Positions 39,620 through 51,765 of a stretch of 64,000 bases of DNA are shown here, piece by piece. The notes under the pieces are model-generated. The model worked only from the letters and a program-made list of their open reading frames with translations. It did no database searches and had not been told where the DNA came from. The DNA is taken from positions 310,001 to 374,000 of the forward strand of contig CAXHWN010002790.1 in the NCBI GenBank assembly GCA_964020975.1. Reading direction: 5' to 3'. A program made the position numbers and the translations under genes. Position 1 is the first letter of the stretch; each line of letters begins with the position of its first letter. Origin of the DNA: Hermodice carunculata (taxonomy: Eukaryota; Annelida; Polychaeta; Eunicida; Amphinomidae).

Positions 39620-40620
39620 ATTTCTGAAGTTTAAGGTCAATATTTATGAAACGGTGAATGTAGTGAAAGGTGCCATAGATATATAAAACGTGACCTGCAT
39701 TTGACCTTAAAATGACCTTGAACACCACAATGCAGCTATTAACAGATATTTATGTCTATTTTCATCTAGATATTGATACATATACTCGAAATGGTCATTT
39801 TTTTGGAAAACAATGAAGTCTGAGGATCATTATGAAAAAATATTTTACATATAACCAAAAATTAAATTATCTGGAAAATTCTGGTATTGAAAAGGTATTT
39901 TCCCAAATACAAAATCGGTTCAAATTGCCTCATAAAATATGTTCACCACCGGGTGCAGCTAAAAGAGTTGATGATTTTGAGAAAAAGCTTACGTGATTTG
40001 TTTACTCTTAATGAGATATTAACTTTAAATCAGAGCCTCATTTTCGATTTCTCAATCCAAGATGGCCGCCAACAATGGATTAATGGGGTAAAATTTCAAA
40101 TGGATGTATTTTTTTAAACATAAGATTATTTGATGATCATTTAAAAAATAATGTACTAAATAAGTGTTATCTTTTTGTTTCACCTATATACAGATGTATG
40201 GCTGATATTTAAAAATAGAACAAACTATGGCAAAATAACCCTTGTACATTTTTTTCATTTTTCGGCTCAATTCGATTATTTTTTCAAGATGTTTACGCAA
40301 AATGGTTTCACAACTTGTCCTCTTCTCTTCTTGCGATTTCTTGTTATAAAGGTGGCCAAATGACGAAGAAAGGCCAAAAAAGACCTATCAAGGTCACTAA
40401 AGTGACTGTCAAGGTCACTTAAAGGTCAAAGGTCAAAATCACTGAAAATGCGCAAATATTTTCTTATGTTATGATCTATCAACATGCCAAGTTTCATCAA
40501 ATATAGATTTTTCTACCATAGGTATCCTGCTGTGCACCTGAATATGGCTATTCTAATGCCCACTTATGGCTTCATTGGCCCCTGTGTGTTTCTTCTCATG
40601 GTACATATCGCATACACATC
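39620..40620 (+). repeat. AAGGTCA-rich dispersed repeat
   Basis: Contains TGACCTT/AAGGTCA many times, clustered at 39700-39722 and 40385-40440, followed by CATGCCAAGTTTCATCAAA (about 40483), a phrase typical of a dispersed repeat class in marine invertebrates. Related wording at 21.7-22.0 kb. Confidence 0.5.
40423..40435 (+). promoter_or_regulatory. DR1-type nuclear-receptor half-site pair
   Basis: AGGTCA-A-AGGTCA, a perfect direct repeat with 1-bp spacing (the type bound by HNF4/RXR partners). It lies within the AAGGTCA-rich repeat, so function is only a possibility. Confidence 0.3.
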
Positions 40621-40624
40621 AGAT

Positions 40625-43366
40625 TAGTAAAATTATATGGCACACACTGATGATGATATTAGTAGTGCAGCGTTAATCATTTAAAAACATCCCTGTACAT
40701 CCTTTAAATTTCTGCTGAGTCCGTGGGGAGCAATGTATGGAGACATAAATTTTGTATGGACTATTTTGGCGACAAAAAGCCAACTGCTCAGTTTATTAGA
40801 TACAATAACACCACTGTCGACAAAGTTATTGCTAATACCAAAAGCAGCAGACACGCGTTATTGCTTGAAACTAACATGGAGATCCTTATTGTTAAACGCT
40901 GTTGTGAATGGCTTTACTGCTCTTTTTTTCCCCTGCTCAGCTGAATAGTGAAAAATGTACATATACACTTGATGATTATGGATGCAATGAAATTTCCTAA
41001 TTAAAGTACAAGTGTACTTTTTGTAAATACAATATAATCTGTTTTTGTCAAAGCTATGAAACTGAACAGATAACCGCACCCCTCTCTTCAAATGAGCTTG
41101 GTTCTCTTCGAAAGCACAGTCATTCGCCCACAGAGAATGAACTTCTTGTGGTAATGGCAATCAGGCCAGCGTGCAGGTCGCATAGAACATTTCAGATATA
41201 AATGCATGGAAATTTGAAATCAAGAATTAGATTTAAGAATATGTGTTCAGGCAAAAAAAGCTTTTATTATATATGAAGCCACGCAGCACAAAGTGAAAGG
41301 CCGCCAGCACTTACAAACACACATTTTACAGCGCTACCGACCCTGTTTTAACTCAAGTATATCAAATGTTACCTATTTTATCTCCCAAATACCCCTTTTC
41401 CTTGAAGTACACATATTGCTTCATGATACATTTAGAGGAAAGATATTCATATTTCTGCACGAATCAGACCCAATACTCCCCAGTTTAAACTGGATGTATC
41501 CGAAGAGATTAGGGATATGTTAAACTTCGAGGTCAAAAGATTGCAGTACAACCGGACAATAAAACAGATTTGGCTTCATATTTATATATAAAGAGTTGGA
41601 ATACTGAAACTGCATTTCTATAGCTTTGATATTTATTTCCAGAGATGTTTAAATATATGTTTTCATTGATACATCTTTGAACAAATGCCACATCATTGCA
41701 TTGCATTACTTCGTGACTATTTGTGCCAGAAAAAAAAATAAATGAAAAATGGTATATAGATGATATTAGATCCCGGACACATAACCACATTGTTACTACA
41801 AATGCAGTACTTAAGGAAAATGGATGAGCAACACACGTACGTTTATTGTCTTGTGCGGTAACCCTGACAAACGTTTCCTTTACTGACGCATGGAGACTGG
41901 TTCTCACAACACAAATGTCAGTTGATGCACACTGTTGTTTCATCCCTGGCTTTGTGAGAATTCAAATTTCCATCACCGACTATACTTAAGAGGAACCTGG
42001 TAACTTTCTAGATAATGGAACATTTCCAAACACCAGATATGATTACATTCTTTTATATATCCACCATCGACGTACAATTTTTTTCATAGATACACGCATA
42101 GGTCACCAAATAGTACGAATACTCGCTGTCCTTGTCTGGACATAGTAAACAACATGTGTTGTGGGGGTATACATTGTACATTCTTGATAAGGGTTCATAT
42201 AAAAGAGATGGAATTGCTAAACTAGGCAAGCTCTAGTTGTATTAAAACTTACCTATCCAAACTACCATCTACATTTTTATGATAAGAAGGCGAGAACTAG
42301 CAGTAAAATCAACAGCAGTGGTGCGTAGGTGTTTAGCATTGGCTGAAGCATGTGGCGGCCATCGGGGCAATGCAGTACATAAACTGTAGCATACATTACT
42401 TGCATATTTATCAATGTTGTGCTCGTAGTGTTCGGTACATACTGTTCCACACATTTGTTTATCAGTTATATCGGGCCGCTGGCTTTCCCCGTCGCACACG
42501 CAGAAACCAAATATATACTTTTCCTTGGTCTCACAATAAAACTGGGCATCAAATTATCCTTTCTCAATCCAATGGAGCACAGCCTATTAAAATTTAAGGA
42601 GATCCACATGGAAAAGTTTTCTTTGTTTCATAAATGAATCACGCATCAGTAATTTTGAGATTCTTTGGGGGGGGGATTTGTGTATTTTGTAAATTGCAAA
42701 AAGGTCGGTTTTGTCAAACTCCATCGCCAACTGCAAAAGGAAAAATTGTAGACCCCTAGATATAGGATCATCACTCAAGTTAGCAAAGATAAGTGAAGGC
42801 AGTTTTCCTTCGAAGACTTGCCCAGACTCGATGGAGATATACCGAGTTTTGTTCATTTGCTCTGTGTTAAAGTATTTTGAAAAGTTTCATATAAAGTTTT
42901 TATGCTTGCTATAAATATTAAAATGCATCTTCTCCAAAATAGCTTGGCCGATTGCTTCGATATTTCACACGAACACTTCCGGATACTCACCATCAAGCTG
43001 AATTTAAAAGATAAATAAGCCGTTGCTTTGCCTTTTTTCCCAATGAATTTTGCCACGTTTTGGACACTTTTGTATTTATTACCTTCTTCAACACACCAGA
43101 TAGACTCTCTTCAAAATTGTCGAAACAATACTTTTACTCAGTGCTACGAAATGTATTTAGTAGGTGACGCCACACTTATATTATGGTTTCCGAGAGAATT
43201 GTGGCATTGAGCAGTGAGCAATAAGGGCAAATTTGGCATAGCATGTGTATACAAGAACAATTAAATGTATATGCTGTTGAGGTCAAATTTTTTGGCTACA
43301 TCCTCTCTAAATTTGCTTGGGGTAAATTTCTTTAACGCAGATTATGCGTACAATCTAGTAGCTGAG

Positions 43367-43370
<4 letters not shown>
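40625..43370. other. Non-coding stretch, nothing recognised
   Basis: Only chance frames. The longest (136 codons, minus, 41533-41943) lacks domains, codon bias or splice partners. Confidence 0.45.

Positions 43371-43444
<74 letters not shown>
43371..43444. repeat. (CA)n microsatellite
   Basis: About 36 pure CA units, directly abutting the TIR element at 43449. Confidence 0.98.
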
Positions 43445-43446
<2 letters not shown>

Positions 43447-43448
43447 CC

Positions 43449-43782
43449 AATAGACCTGTTCATACCGACTTGTACCGAACTTTTCCGGACGCCAATTAAT
43501 TATGCATTCCATTGTTGGCCTGATTGTCCAATCAGCAAGTGGTCGAATTGGCCCACGCTTTCATATGTACACAACGGATTCCACGGCCAATGCTAGTGAT
43601 TGCAGCATGGATTGTGCTGAACAGTGCAAATCTTTTACCTAAAATCCTGTGTTTTCCTTTCTGATCCTTCCACGTTAAATCCGGCCAGCGTGGTCGCGCA
43701 CAAAATGTAAACAAAGCAGGCTGCGCTTCCCGAAATCGGGCCGAAGTGAACCGAATAAATCCGAGTCCTAAACTGGTCTATT
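43449..43782. mobile_element. 334-bp TIR element (MITE-like) next to (CA)n
   Basis: AATAGACC.GTT at the left matches the reverse complement of the right end (AAC.GGTCTATT), with weaker inverted similarity farther in (GTACCGAAC / GTGAACCGAA, TTCCGG / GGGCCGAA). If the TIR is ATAGACC, TACCA flanks it on both sides as a 5-bp target duplication. Non-coding interior with CCAAT-like pieces. Confidence 0.65.
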
Positions 43783-44423
43783 ACCAATGTGTAGATGTGC
43801 ATGTAAGGTCAATTGAGAACAGGGTTATCACAGTCCTGAAATTTTCATGTGCTCGTCCAGCTGTTCAAAACACTTCTACTAATACCAACGTGGTATATCT
43901 TGCAGTAGGTACAAGTTTCGCTTCGAATATACTAAATACATAGAAAAGTAAAAGTCTTGTAATATGCAGCTCTGGCACTTATCAACTCTGTGCTCTAAGA
44001 GTTTCTGCTGGTAAAGCTGTTCCCATGTGAAATCTGTATTATTTGGTAATAGTGAACTTATTGCAACATGTACCACAGATACAATATTTTGTCTCTGACA
44101 ATGAAACTAGGCTCAGGTCAATTTTAGCACATAAAGCATGACTTTGTTACTCTGACAACCATTTTGCACTATCTATTAAATTATCTAGTATGTTTGTCTT
44201 ATTTTTTTTCCGTTTCATCCAGTACATTTGTGTACGGTAAGGATTCTATATATGTTGACAGTGGCGATCTCTCAAACATCCGGGTCCCCTTAAGAGGGCA
44301 CAGCTTTAAACGGACCCTCAAATGACGGTCTTCCTCCTTTCTATTGTGATTTGGCAAAAGATTTTAACCCCCTGTACAGCAACATTTAACGGGATTCCAG
44401 TCTAAACAATGGGTTCTAGCCAA

Positions 44424-44883
44424 TTAGGTTACAGACCACAGTTGTGATCGGCTGGTTGCGCATCCCAAAGGAGATAGTCCGTAATTGTTAAAATACTGTG
44501 TTTTCAGCATGATGTAGCTTCTGTTTAAATAAAGTTAGCTAAGTCAGGTTTGCTGCATCACAGAGTTGCTTCATTGGTGGTCATATAGGTGCACGGTCTT
44601 CCAGGCCAGGTGGGAAATTTATGGTGGGGAGGGACAATGATGTGACCCTGGCAAGAGCACAATTCATATACCTGTATAAAGCTGACATCCAGGTGTTGTT
44701 TCGTATTTCAATTGTCACAAATTAACGAGCTGGGAATTATATGACAAAAATCCATCCATTTTTTTCTGACATTTTTATCTGTTAAATGCCGTTCACGGAA
44801 TTTTAAAATACCAAAATGCTGATTTTTTAGACTGATAAATGCTAATATGTAAAAATAGAAGTATTTATAACTGTGGTCTGTGG
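44424..44883 (+). mobile_element. ~460-bp TIR element, copy 1
   Basis: Left end TAGGTTACAGACCACAGTT; right end AACTGTGGTCTGTGGCCTA, inverted to each other over about 19 bp. TA at both borders fits a Tc1/mariner-style target site. The interior is non-coding, with a conserved CAGGTGTTGTTTCG stretch. A second copy lies at 46971-47430. Confidence 0.85.
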
Positions 44884-44889
44884 CCTATT

Positions 44890-46965
44890 AGGGCTAACTC
44901 TGTATGTATTGGGACTCACATGGTCATGTTATTCTATTACCGTCCATCAAGTAAGTTAAAAATGGGAAGTCAGCACTTTTTGACAGCTGCCTGGACAATT
45001 TTGAGTGATCCTAACAACCTTCACATGGATGGAGCATGCAAGATATGGTCCTGGGACTGTAGATCACAAGGCAAATGGTTTGGGCTATGGTATTGTGTAC
45101 CTCAGGCCAGCTGATGACAGGAGAAAAAAGTTTTCCACCCAGAGATTGGCTGTCAATATCAAGTTTAACAGTCTTAATATTCCAAAAATTCATGAAGTAT
45201 CACATATATGTCACAAATCATTGTGCATAGACATGTTGCACCTATCGGTGGAACCACACTGCATAAATAATAACAGGATTCACAGCAAGACATTTACCAA
45301 GTGCACACGACATGCCTCCTTTGCTGACTGCTTGGTAGATAGATAGCTTCCATAGCCCTTTGTATTTAGCATACCTCACAGGTACCACACAGGTAATCAT
45401 ATGTGTGTATGAGAAATTAACAATGCTAATATGATATGAATAAATTATGCTAATTCCATTAATATGAAGCTTAATAACCCTCTGTTTCAAACTTTTAATT
45501 TTGTGGCATTGTCATTGTAGGCCTATAGCCTCCATTCATATGCAGAGCTGTTTATACAAAATCAGGTCAAAGTGATTTTGGGCATACCAGAAAAAATATG
45601 CATTGTCTGTCAGCAGAGCTGTACAAATCTTAAGTGAAATGTAAATTTCTTTGTTTTTTGTTTTTGTTTTGTTTCTCCCCCCAACCCCCACCCCCTTTAT
45701 TTTTTTTATTTTTTTATTTTTTCTTTCAGAGAAAAGCTTGTCATATATGTGTGTCATTTGATTGGGCTAAATCATTTACAATCAGGCATGCTGAATTGAT
45801 TGAGCTGTTGAGTTCATCAGCATATTATTTTCACATAAATGAATCAATTTACATCCATGAATATGGGTGACAGCACTTATGAACTGCACATTTGATAACA
45901 TTTACCAAGCTGGTGTACGTAGGTGGCAAAACATTTGAACTTCGACATACAACCACATATAATTACAAGAGTTTCAGTAAGTGAAACAAGGTCAAAAAAA
46001 AGTAAGCTTCCATTAAACACTTGCTTAAAAACACTTATGCCTGATAATTGGATTGATAATTGGATGCTTATCAAATTTAAAATCAGAGCACTTGTGAATA
46101 CAAATATGTATTTATGATATTGGAGTAACTGTACAAACTTTTGTTATTTTCTTTCTAATATGTGCATATACATCAGAAACTATGTCAATCAATCACAACT
46201 TATGCAGTCTACTACAGAGAAAAGGCATATCACTATTGGTTTGTGGAAGCTGGATCACCCAACTGCCCTCCTAATGTTCAAACAATGGGCGCGTTAAAAT
46301 TCCATAAGTTTAGTACCAAAAACATAATTTGCTGAATACTGCTGCTCTAATCTGTGACCTACTGGTCTTAAGCTGTGCACTTTAATCGGTCAATAATGTT
46401 TAAACACTGAAACTATTCCATTGTCTGCCATAATTCAGATTATATCAGGAAAATACTGCCATAATGACTTGTCTTAGATGCTGACTTGGTGTAACTGATA
46501 CTCCCCCCAGCCCCCATTAATGCCTCAGCAGTGATAGATGTCATTTTTTGTAGACAAATGTTACGAATCTATCCATAAATAGTAAAAAAAATCACCAATT
46601 TCACCTAAGGATTACTAAAATTTTCGCAATATATTCACAATTTGGGATAAAATTAAGGGGGGGGGGGTATTGTAATTTGATCTCTCATTGAGAGGGCAGG
46701 ACATGCAGGCAAGTAATAATGGGTTTGCATCATAGCCCATTGTGTATTGTATTCATATTGGACAGAACAGGATTGATTGGATGCAATTATATAATTTTCC
46801 TCAAAATTTTAATTATTTTATTTGTCATAAAAACTGATTTTTCGGATTTGAAGGTTGCTTGCAAAAAGTTGATATTTTCCTTAATATTGAAGTTTTGGTA
46901 AAGCTAATGCAAATCCTTTGCAGAACACAAGTTGCTTCAGTTAAACAAATTTTTAAAAATTTGAT
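44890..46965. other. Sequence between the two ~460-bp elements
   Basis: No recognised gene. The frames at 44839-45346 are unassigned. Poly-C/poly-T patches lie at about 45678-45725 and a run of 9-10 G at about 46657. Confidence 0.4.
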
Positions 46966-46970
46966 ACGTC

Positions 46971-47430
46971 TATTAGGTTACAGACCACAGTTGTGATCGG
47001 CTGGTTGCGCATCCCAACGGAGATTGTCCGTAATTGTTAAAATATTATTTTCAGCATGCTGTAGCTTCTGTTTAAATAAAGTTAGCTAAATCAGGTTTGT
47101 TGCATCGCAGAGTGGCTTCATTGGTGGTCATATAGGTGCACTGTCTTCCAGGCCAGGTCGGAGCTTTATGGTGGGGAAAGACAATGATGTGACCCTGGCA
47201 AGAGCACAGTTCATACACCTGTATAAATCTGACATCCAGGTGTTGTTTCGCATTTCAATTGTCACAAATTAACGAGCTAGGAATTATATGACAAAAATCC
47301 ATCCATGTTTTTCTGACATTTTTATCTGTTAAATGCCGTTCACGGAATTTTAAAATACCAAAATGCTGATTTTTTAGACTGAAAAATGCTAATATGAAAA
47401 ATAGAAGGATTTATAACTGTGGTCTGGGGC
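46971..47430 (+). mobile_element. ~460-bp TIR element, copy 2
   Basis: Same orientation as copy 1 and about 94-95 % identical by eye. It starts TAGGTTACAGACCACAGTT and ends AACTGTGGTCTGGGGCC. The differences are mostly single changes, plus one short replaced patch (TACTGTGTTTT against TATTATTTT). Confidence 0.88.
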
Positions 47431-47434
47431 CATT

Positions 47435-48700
47435 ACATACACATGACAAATTTTCCACTCAGGAAAGGAAAGTTTACTTCCATTGACAGTGCGGGCAGGT
47501 GAAATTTTGTCAGTGCAGTCAAGGATCATTTACGCGAGATTTCAAGCTCATTTTAATCATGTCTCCATGAACGCTGGCAAGGTTATTTTCAGCAAATAGC
47601 CCATCAGGGGTAATGTTCTCTGTATCCTACCCTACGTGTGAAATAAAAAATTATTTTACCTGACTTTACTTTACTTCACTTTACTTCAGCATCTCTGTCT
47701 GTTACCAGATTTAAGATACGGTACGATTTTGACCAGCTTAAATTGTAATTCAGTTCCAATGATGAGCTAAAAGAGTCTTGGCTCCTTTCCGCATTTGTGA
47801 TATTGCGTGTTATATAATTATGTTATTGGAGCTATATGCTGATAACGGCGGTGTCTTTATGAGTGGGTACCCTTCTACAGGGTGTCAGTTCCACGCAGTT
47901 TTGAACATACCCGAGGGTGACGGTCTTTCTCCTTTCCTTTATAGTGATTATGCCACATGTCAGTAGATTGCTCTACATAAAATTGGCACTGGTAATCATG
48001 ACAAGTGTTCTCAGGATTGTCTTGACACATTAACCCACAACAAGGGACAAACAGAGGAAATATACCAGGCTTAACATATAGCTCAATAAATGAGAGTCGT
48101 ACACGGACGTGTACACGATAGACCGTTTGCCCCTTTAAACGTTATATGGGGACAAACAAGAGACAACTACTGGTAAAAGTGTTAATTATATTAATTACAA
48201 CCATAACGATGTTAATCTATAGGTGTTCAAGATCATTGCACGCACAACGAAGGAAAATTTATAGCAATCCTCGGTCTTTATGCAGACATGGATCCTCGAC
48301 GTCATTTTAATCTCTAATCTCGTTAATAATGTTAATTGACTAGTGTCAATGACGCGAGGTTTTGTGTTAATGAAGATAATTACGCTATTAATGACGTTTA
48401 TTTCGGTGTTCATTATAATTGCTATAACGTAATTTAATATCTTCTTGTACGTACTACTTTAATGCACGGAGGATTGCCAGTCAGAAGTTCTTTTAAATTC
48501 CGTAACGGAGCACGGTACCATATACATACTGTCATATTGGCAACGGGTAGCCCGTGTTGCCATTCCTGCAGGAAATGCCTCAGATGATAACCTGGGAACA
48601 GAGGTTTTGCAACCCTGCTGAGTATCGTGCTTTTCCGTGAAATGAACTTTGTTGACTGTACCGTACATCAACAAATAATGCGGCATTCTGTCAAGATACA
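47435..48700. other. Non-coding stretch, nothing recognised
   Basis: A short ACTTTACTTC-type tandem lies at about 47663-47690. The part from 48180 to 48430 is rich in TTAAT/ATTAA steps without clear repeats. Confidence 0.4.
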
Positions 48701-48703
48701 ATA

Positions 48704-48745
48704 CAAACACACACACACACGCACGCACGCACGCACGCGCACACA

Positions 48746-48783
<38 letters not shown>
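48704..48783. repeat. (CA)n microsatellite with CG interruptions
   Basis: CA units interrupted by (GCAC)n and ATA. Frames through it are artefacts. Confidence 0.97.
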
Positions 48784-48785
<2 letters not shown>

Positions 48786-48879
48786 TACAACGTGGTGCGT
48801 GATATGGCGATTGCCAAACCCACCCAATTGTGATTCCGCCGAATTTTAACACAAGTGATACGCATGCATGTATATATAA

Positions 48880-49270
48880 AGGGTACTTTCAGAACGGGTT
48901 TCCCCGAATTTGTATACAATATTTTGTAAACATACCTAGAGGAATTATAATTTCAAAGTCCTGTGTTTCCATGATCAATTAAAATTTTTCCTGATCTGAA
49001 TAGTTGTTAAAATCAAAGAAAACATCCTGTAATTTATGGAATAGAATTTGCCTGGGTTCCGGAAATAATCGACAATTGATCAAAATGTGAAGTTCATCCT
49101 CGGGGGTGTCGATAACATAACATTTTCTTTCTTCCAACAGTAATTTTGATGGACGCCTATATCTTCCTTTCTCAATAGCCAAAACCGTGTAAATTCTATT
49201 CCTGTTGGGGCATAAAATTACTAAAAGCATGTATGTTTTATTATTGCAATTCAATTTACTGTACATGCAT
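48880..49270 (-). mobile_element. Short LINE 3' fragment (same family as 36.3-37.4 kb)
   Basis: The minus strand encodes IEKGRYRRPSKLLLEERKC and PEDELHILINCRLF, matching GRHKRPHKMPLEERLCGTCN...EDEYHFISACRKY of the LINE at 36.3-37.4 kb. DFNNYSDQEKF then aligns with the end of that protein. One stop is present after that point and no clear tail. An older, smaller remnant. Confidence 0.8.
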
Positions 49271-49408
49271 CCATTTAAGAATTACTTAATTCTTTGACAC
49301 CACCATACCACTGGATATCGCTCGTGCAATGCCAAAATTATTTACCTAAATTTAGTACAACTATTGTTATCTTTTTCTTATTGTTTTAAATGCACTTTAT
49401 GTAACAGT

Positions 49409-49790
49409 GTAATTGGACATGTTTCCAATGCTTTCAGAAAATCTCTGTTCTAATGGTATATAGAAAATCATTCATAAATGGAGCTGCCTTACGTACTTGT
49501 GGATAGGCTTGTAATTGGACAATGTGTCCGATGCTTTCTAAAAATCTCTGCTTTAATGGTATACAGTGGAACCTCGTTAATCCGAACACCTTTGTACCCC
49601 AGTGAACTGTTCAGATTAATGAAGCATCTGGATTATTGAATCACTAGTACTTGAAATGAACAATTCTGTTCCAGATGAAGTGTTCAGATTAATGAGACAT
49701 AGGGATTAATGAGGTCCATATTAATGAGGTTCCACTGTATAATAAATCATCCATACATTGAGCTGTCTCACATAACTGTGGGTAGGTTTG
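49409..49790 (+). repeat. 102-bp tandem duplication, second unit split by a MITE
   Basis: Unit 1 is 49409-49510. Unit 2 starts at 49511 and runs to about 49790 with a 174-bp MITE inside. Shared phrases: GTAATTGGACA, ATGCTTTC.(A/G)AAAATCTCTG, TAATGGTATA, GAGCTG(C/T)CT and TGTGG(A/G)TAGG(C/T)TT. Confidence 0.85.
49564..49737. mobile_element. 174-bp pogo/Tigger-like MITE with TA target site
   Basis: Ends CAGTGGAACCTCGTTAAT and ATTAATGAGGTTCCACTG are inverted repeats, with TA duplicated at both borders (49562-63, 49738-39). CAGTGGAACCTC-type ends are characteristic of pogo-like elements of the Tc1/mariner superfamily. The interior repeats TTCAGATTAATGA. No transposase. Confidence 0.93.
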
Positions 49791-49982
49791 TACACTTGGA
49801 TTGCAGACTTAGTGTGTGGCCAACAACCAAAAACCGTGCACCTCCAGCATAATTCTGAATAGTTTGGCAATACTCATGTGGAGGTCAATCTGTGCGGCCT
49901 GCCGGGTATTTTGTCATGTTACTGAAAGATATTGCCTGTTTCAATAAATGGAACGTCATCAATACATTAAATAATTAAACAC

Positions 49983-49988
49983 TTTATT
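49983..49988 (-). promoter_or_regulatory. Poly(A) signal of the ShKT gene
   Basis: AATAAA on the minus strand, 260 nt after the stop codon at 50248-50250. It is the first canonical signal downstream. Confidence 0.55.
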
Positions 49989-50247
49989 CGAATTCGTCTC
50001 ACGAGTTGCTAGGATACAACTCTTATTTACACAAGTTGCATAGCTTTGCAGGAATTGTATCAAATTAATCAACGCCAGTGACCGTGTAACTGAGTGCAAG
50101 AAAGGTCCCGATTTTTCAGGCAAGACTTTCTAAACTGAATAACTCGACTTTGAAGTATTTACCACAACTATGGAATACGTAATTTGTTATGCTGCTATGG
50201 ATCTTCTGACTCTATGTGACGTTGAAAACATTTGTGTCATGCGTATG

Positions 50248-50481
50248 TTACGTTCTGCCGGATGCAGATGCACAGGTTTGGCTTGCGTCATAACCGGCTG
50301 CATACGAAAATAAGAAAGGATAGAAGAGACTATCGAAAGGCCCGGTCGTGTCAGCCTTTCTGAACAAAGTAGGTGTGGAAGGTTTGGTGTTGAAGCGGTA
50401 AGTCAAGGGACTTGCTCCGTCAACCTCTGTGAAGCCCAGACGATCCCCACTTTGCACCATTGTGCATCCAGGCACGGAAAA
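50248..50481 (-). CDS. ShKT gene exon: last exon, second half of C-terminal domain
   Basis: 234 nt, acceptor TTTTCCTCAG, phase 0, ends TAA. It encodes FSVPGCTMVQSGDRLGFTEV, then DGASPLTYRF and a YPFLFSYAAGYDASQTC tail. VQ.GD.(L/I)GF continues the domain begun in the previous exon. The two Cys may pair. Confidence 0.88.
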   Translation of the reverse strand, partial: FSVPGCTMVQSGDRLGFTEVDGASPLTYRFNTKPSTPTLFRKADTTGPFDSLFYPFLFSYAAGYDASQTCASASGRT

Positions 50482-51701
50482 CTGAGGAAAACAGAAACTT
50501 TCTTTTTACGCACGATCGCTTCCAGCATGAAAATAACGAACTAGCTTTGATACAGGGGAAATATTACAAATGTACGAAAATTTGATAAATTTCCTTTGGT
50601 GCAATATGCTGCAGTTTACTGCTACCAGGCTGGCAGCGCTATTTTTTTTTTATTAATTTAGGTGCCAGTCTACAACTTCAATATACCAAACAGCTTAAAA
50701 ACAGTTCTAAAATGGACGAGACTACAGAAACAAATATTCTGAAATAAGTGTAGAAACTGAGAAATTCAACTAAGTTACTAAAAAATTAACTCGTTCATCA
50801 AAAAAAAGGTCAGCTTTAAAATTCTTGATCAAAAAGTATCCTTCCTTTCTAAAAACGTTGGAAGAATTTAATATTTCTGTTGTAGAATGATAGTGTGAAG
50901 GTTCGTCACCTATAAACAGTTTTGTCAAACGAACTCTGTGATTGGTCTAGAGGACCTGAATCGGAAGAGGACATCAATGCTCAAAAAAGAATGCATCACA
51001 TGTTCTAACCAATCAGGTGTGATTCACCTATACCATTGCTGAAGTTAAGTAAAATTGTGATCTTCTGGCACATACCACTTGCACGTGCTTATCTCCTTCT
51101 GGTCTGGCGGTTTGCTCGTAGACAACAGAATACTTCCTTGTGGTTGCGTTGAGAGGTCTCCAGATTTGAAGTTTTACCCTGTTTAGATTACCAAAATAGC
51201 CAACGAAATATTGAAGTCTTGCAGGCTTCTGAAAGGCATCCGGCATTATGAAGGATGTAGGACTAATATATGCGACAGACGGTCCTGGCTTGGCATCATT
51301 GCCCAAAATATCTGAAGGTCAAAGGTACACCGGTGTAATCGCTTCCGCAAAAACTCGCTATAAGCCCGATATCATATGTAGTCTGCTTCAGTGTCTGGAA
51401 TTAAGTTTGCCATTGATCGTTTTACTATATCGCGACATAACATATCTCATGTCAACTTTTGTGTTTTTGGATTATATAAGAAATTATCATTCTTTGAATG
51501 ATTTTTAAAATTTCATTGCATTTCGTTCATAACGGGACTGTTTCTACTTACGGTTTGCAGCGTAGTCATAGTCACATGACGTACATGCTTTCCAGCAGTT
51601 CGGATACATCCAATCAGGGTTTTTATAACATTCTCCTCGGGATTGCCACCAATTACAAGTGTTGTCCCCCACTGCATTCTTGCACGCTAATAGTATCAAA
51701 A

Positions 51702-51765
<64 letters not shown>

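Noticed and set aside
41533-41943. 136-codon minus frame
   Set aside because: No recognisable domain or motif. Consistent with a chance open frame.
45005-45346. 113-codon + frame between the two ~460-bp elements
   Set aside because: No domain or supporting splice structure. Cannot be told from chance.
48459-48919. Val/Cys- and His/Thr-rich frames
   Set aside because: They run through a (CA)n/(CG) simple repeat.
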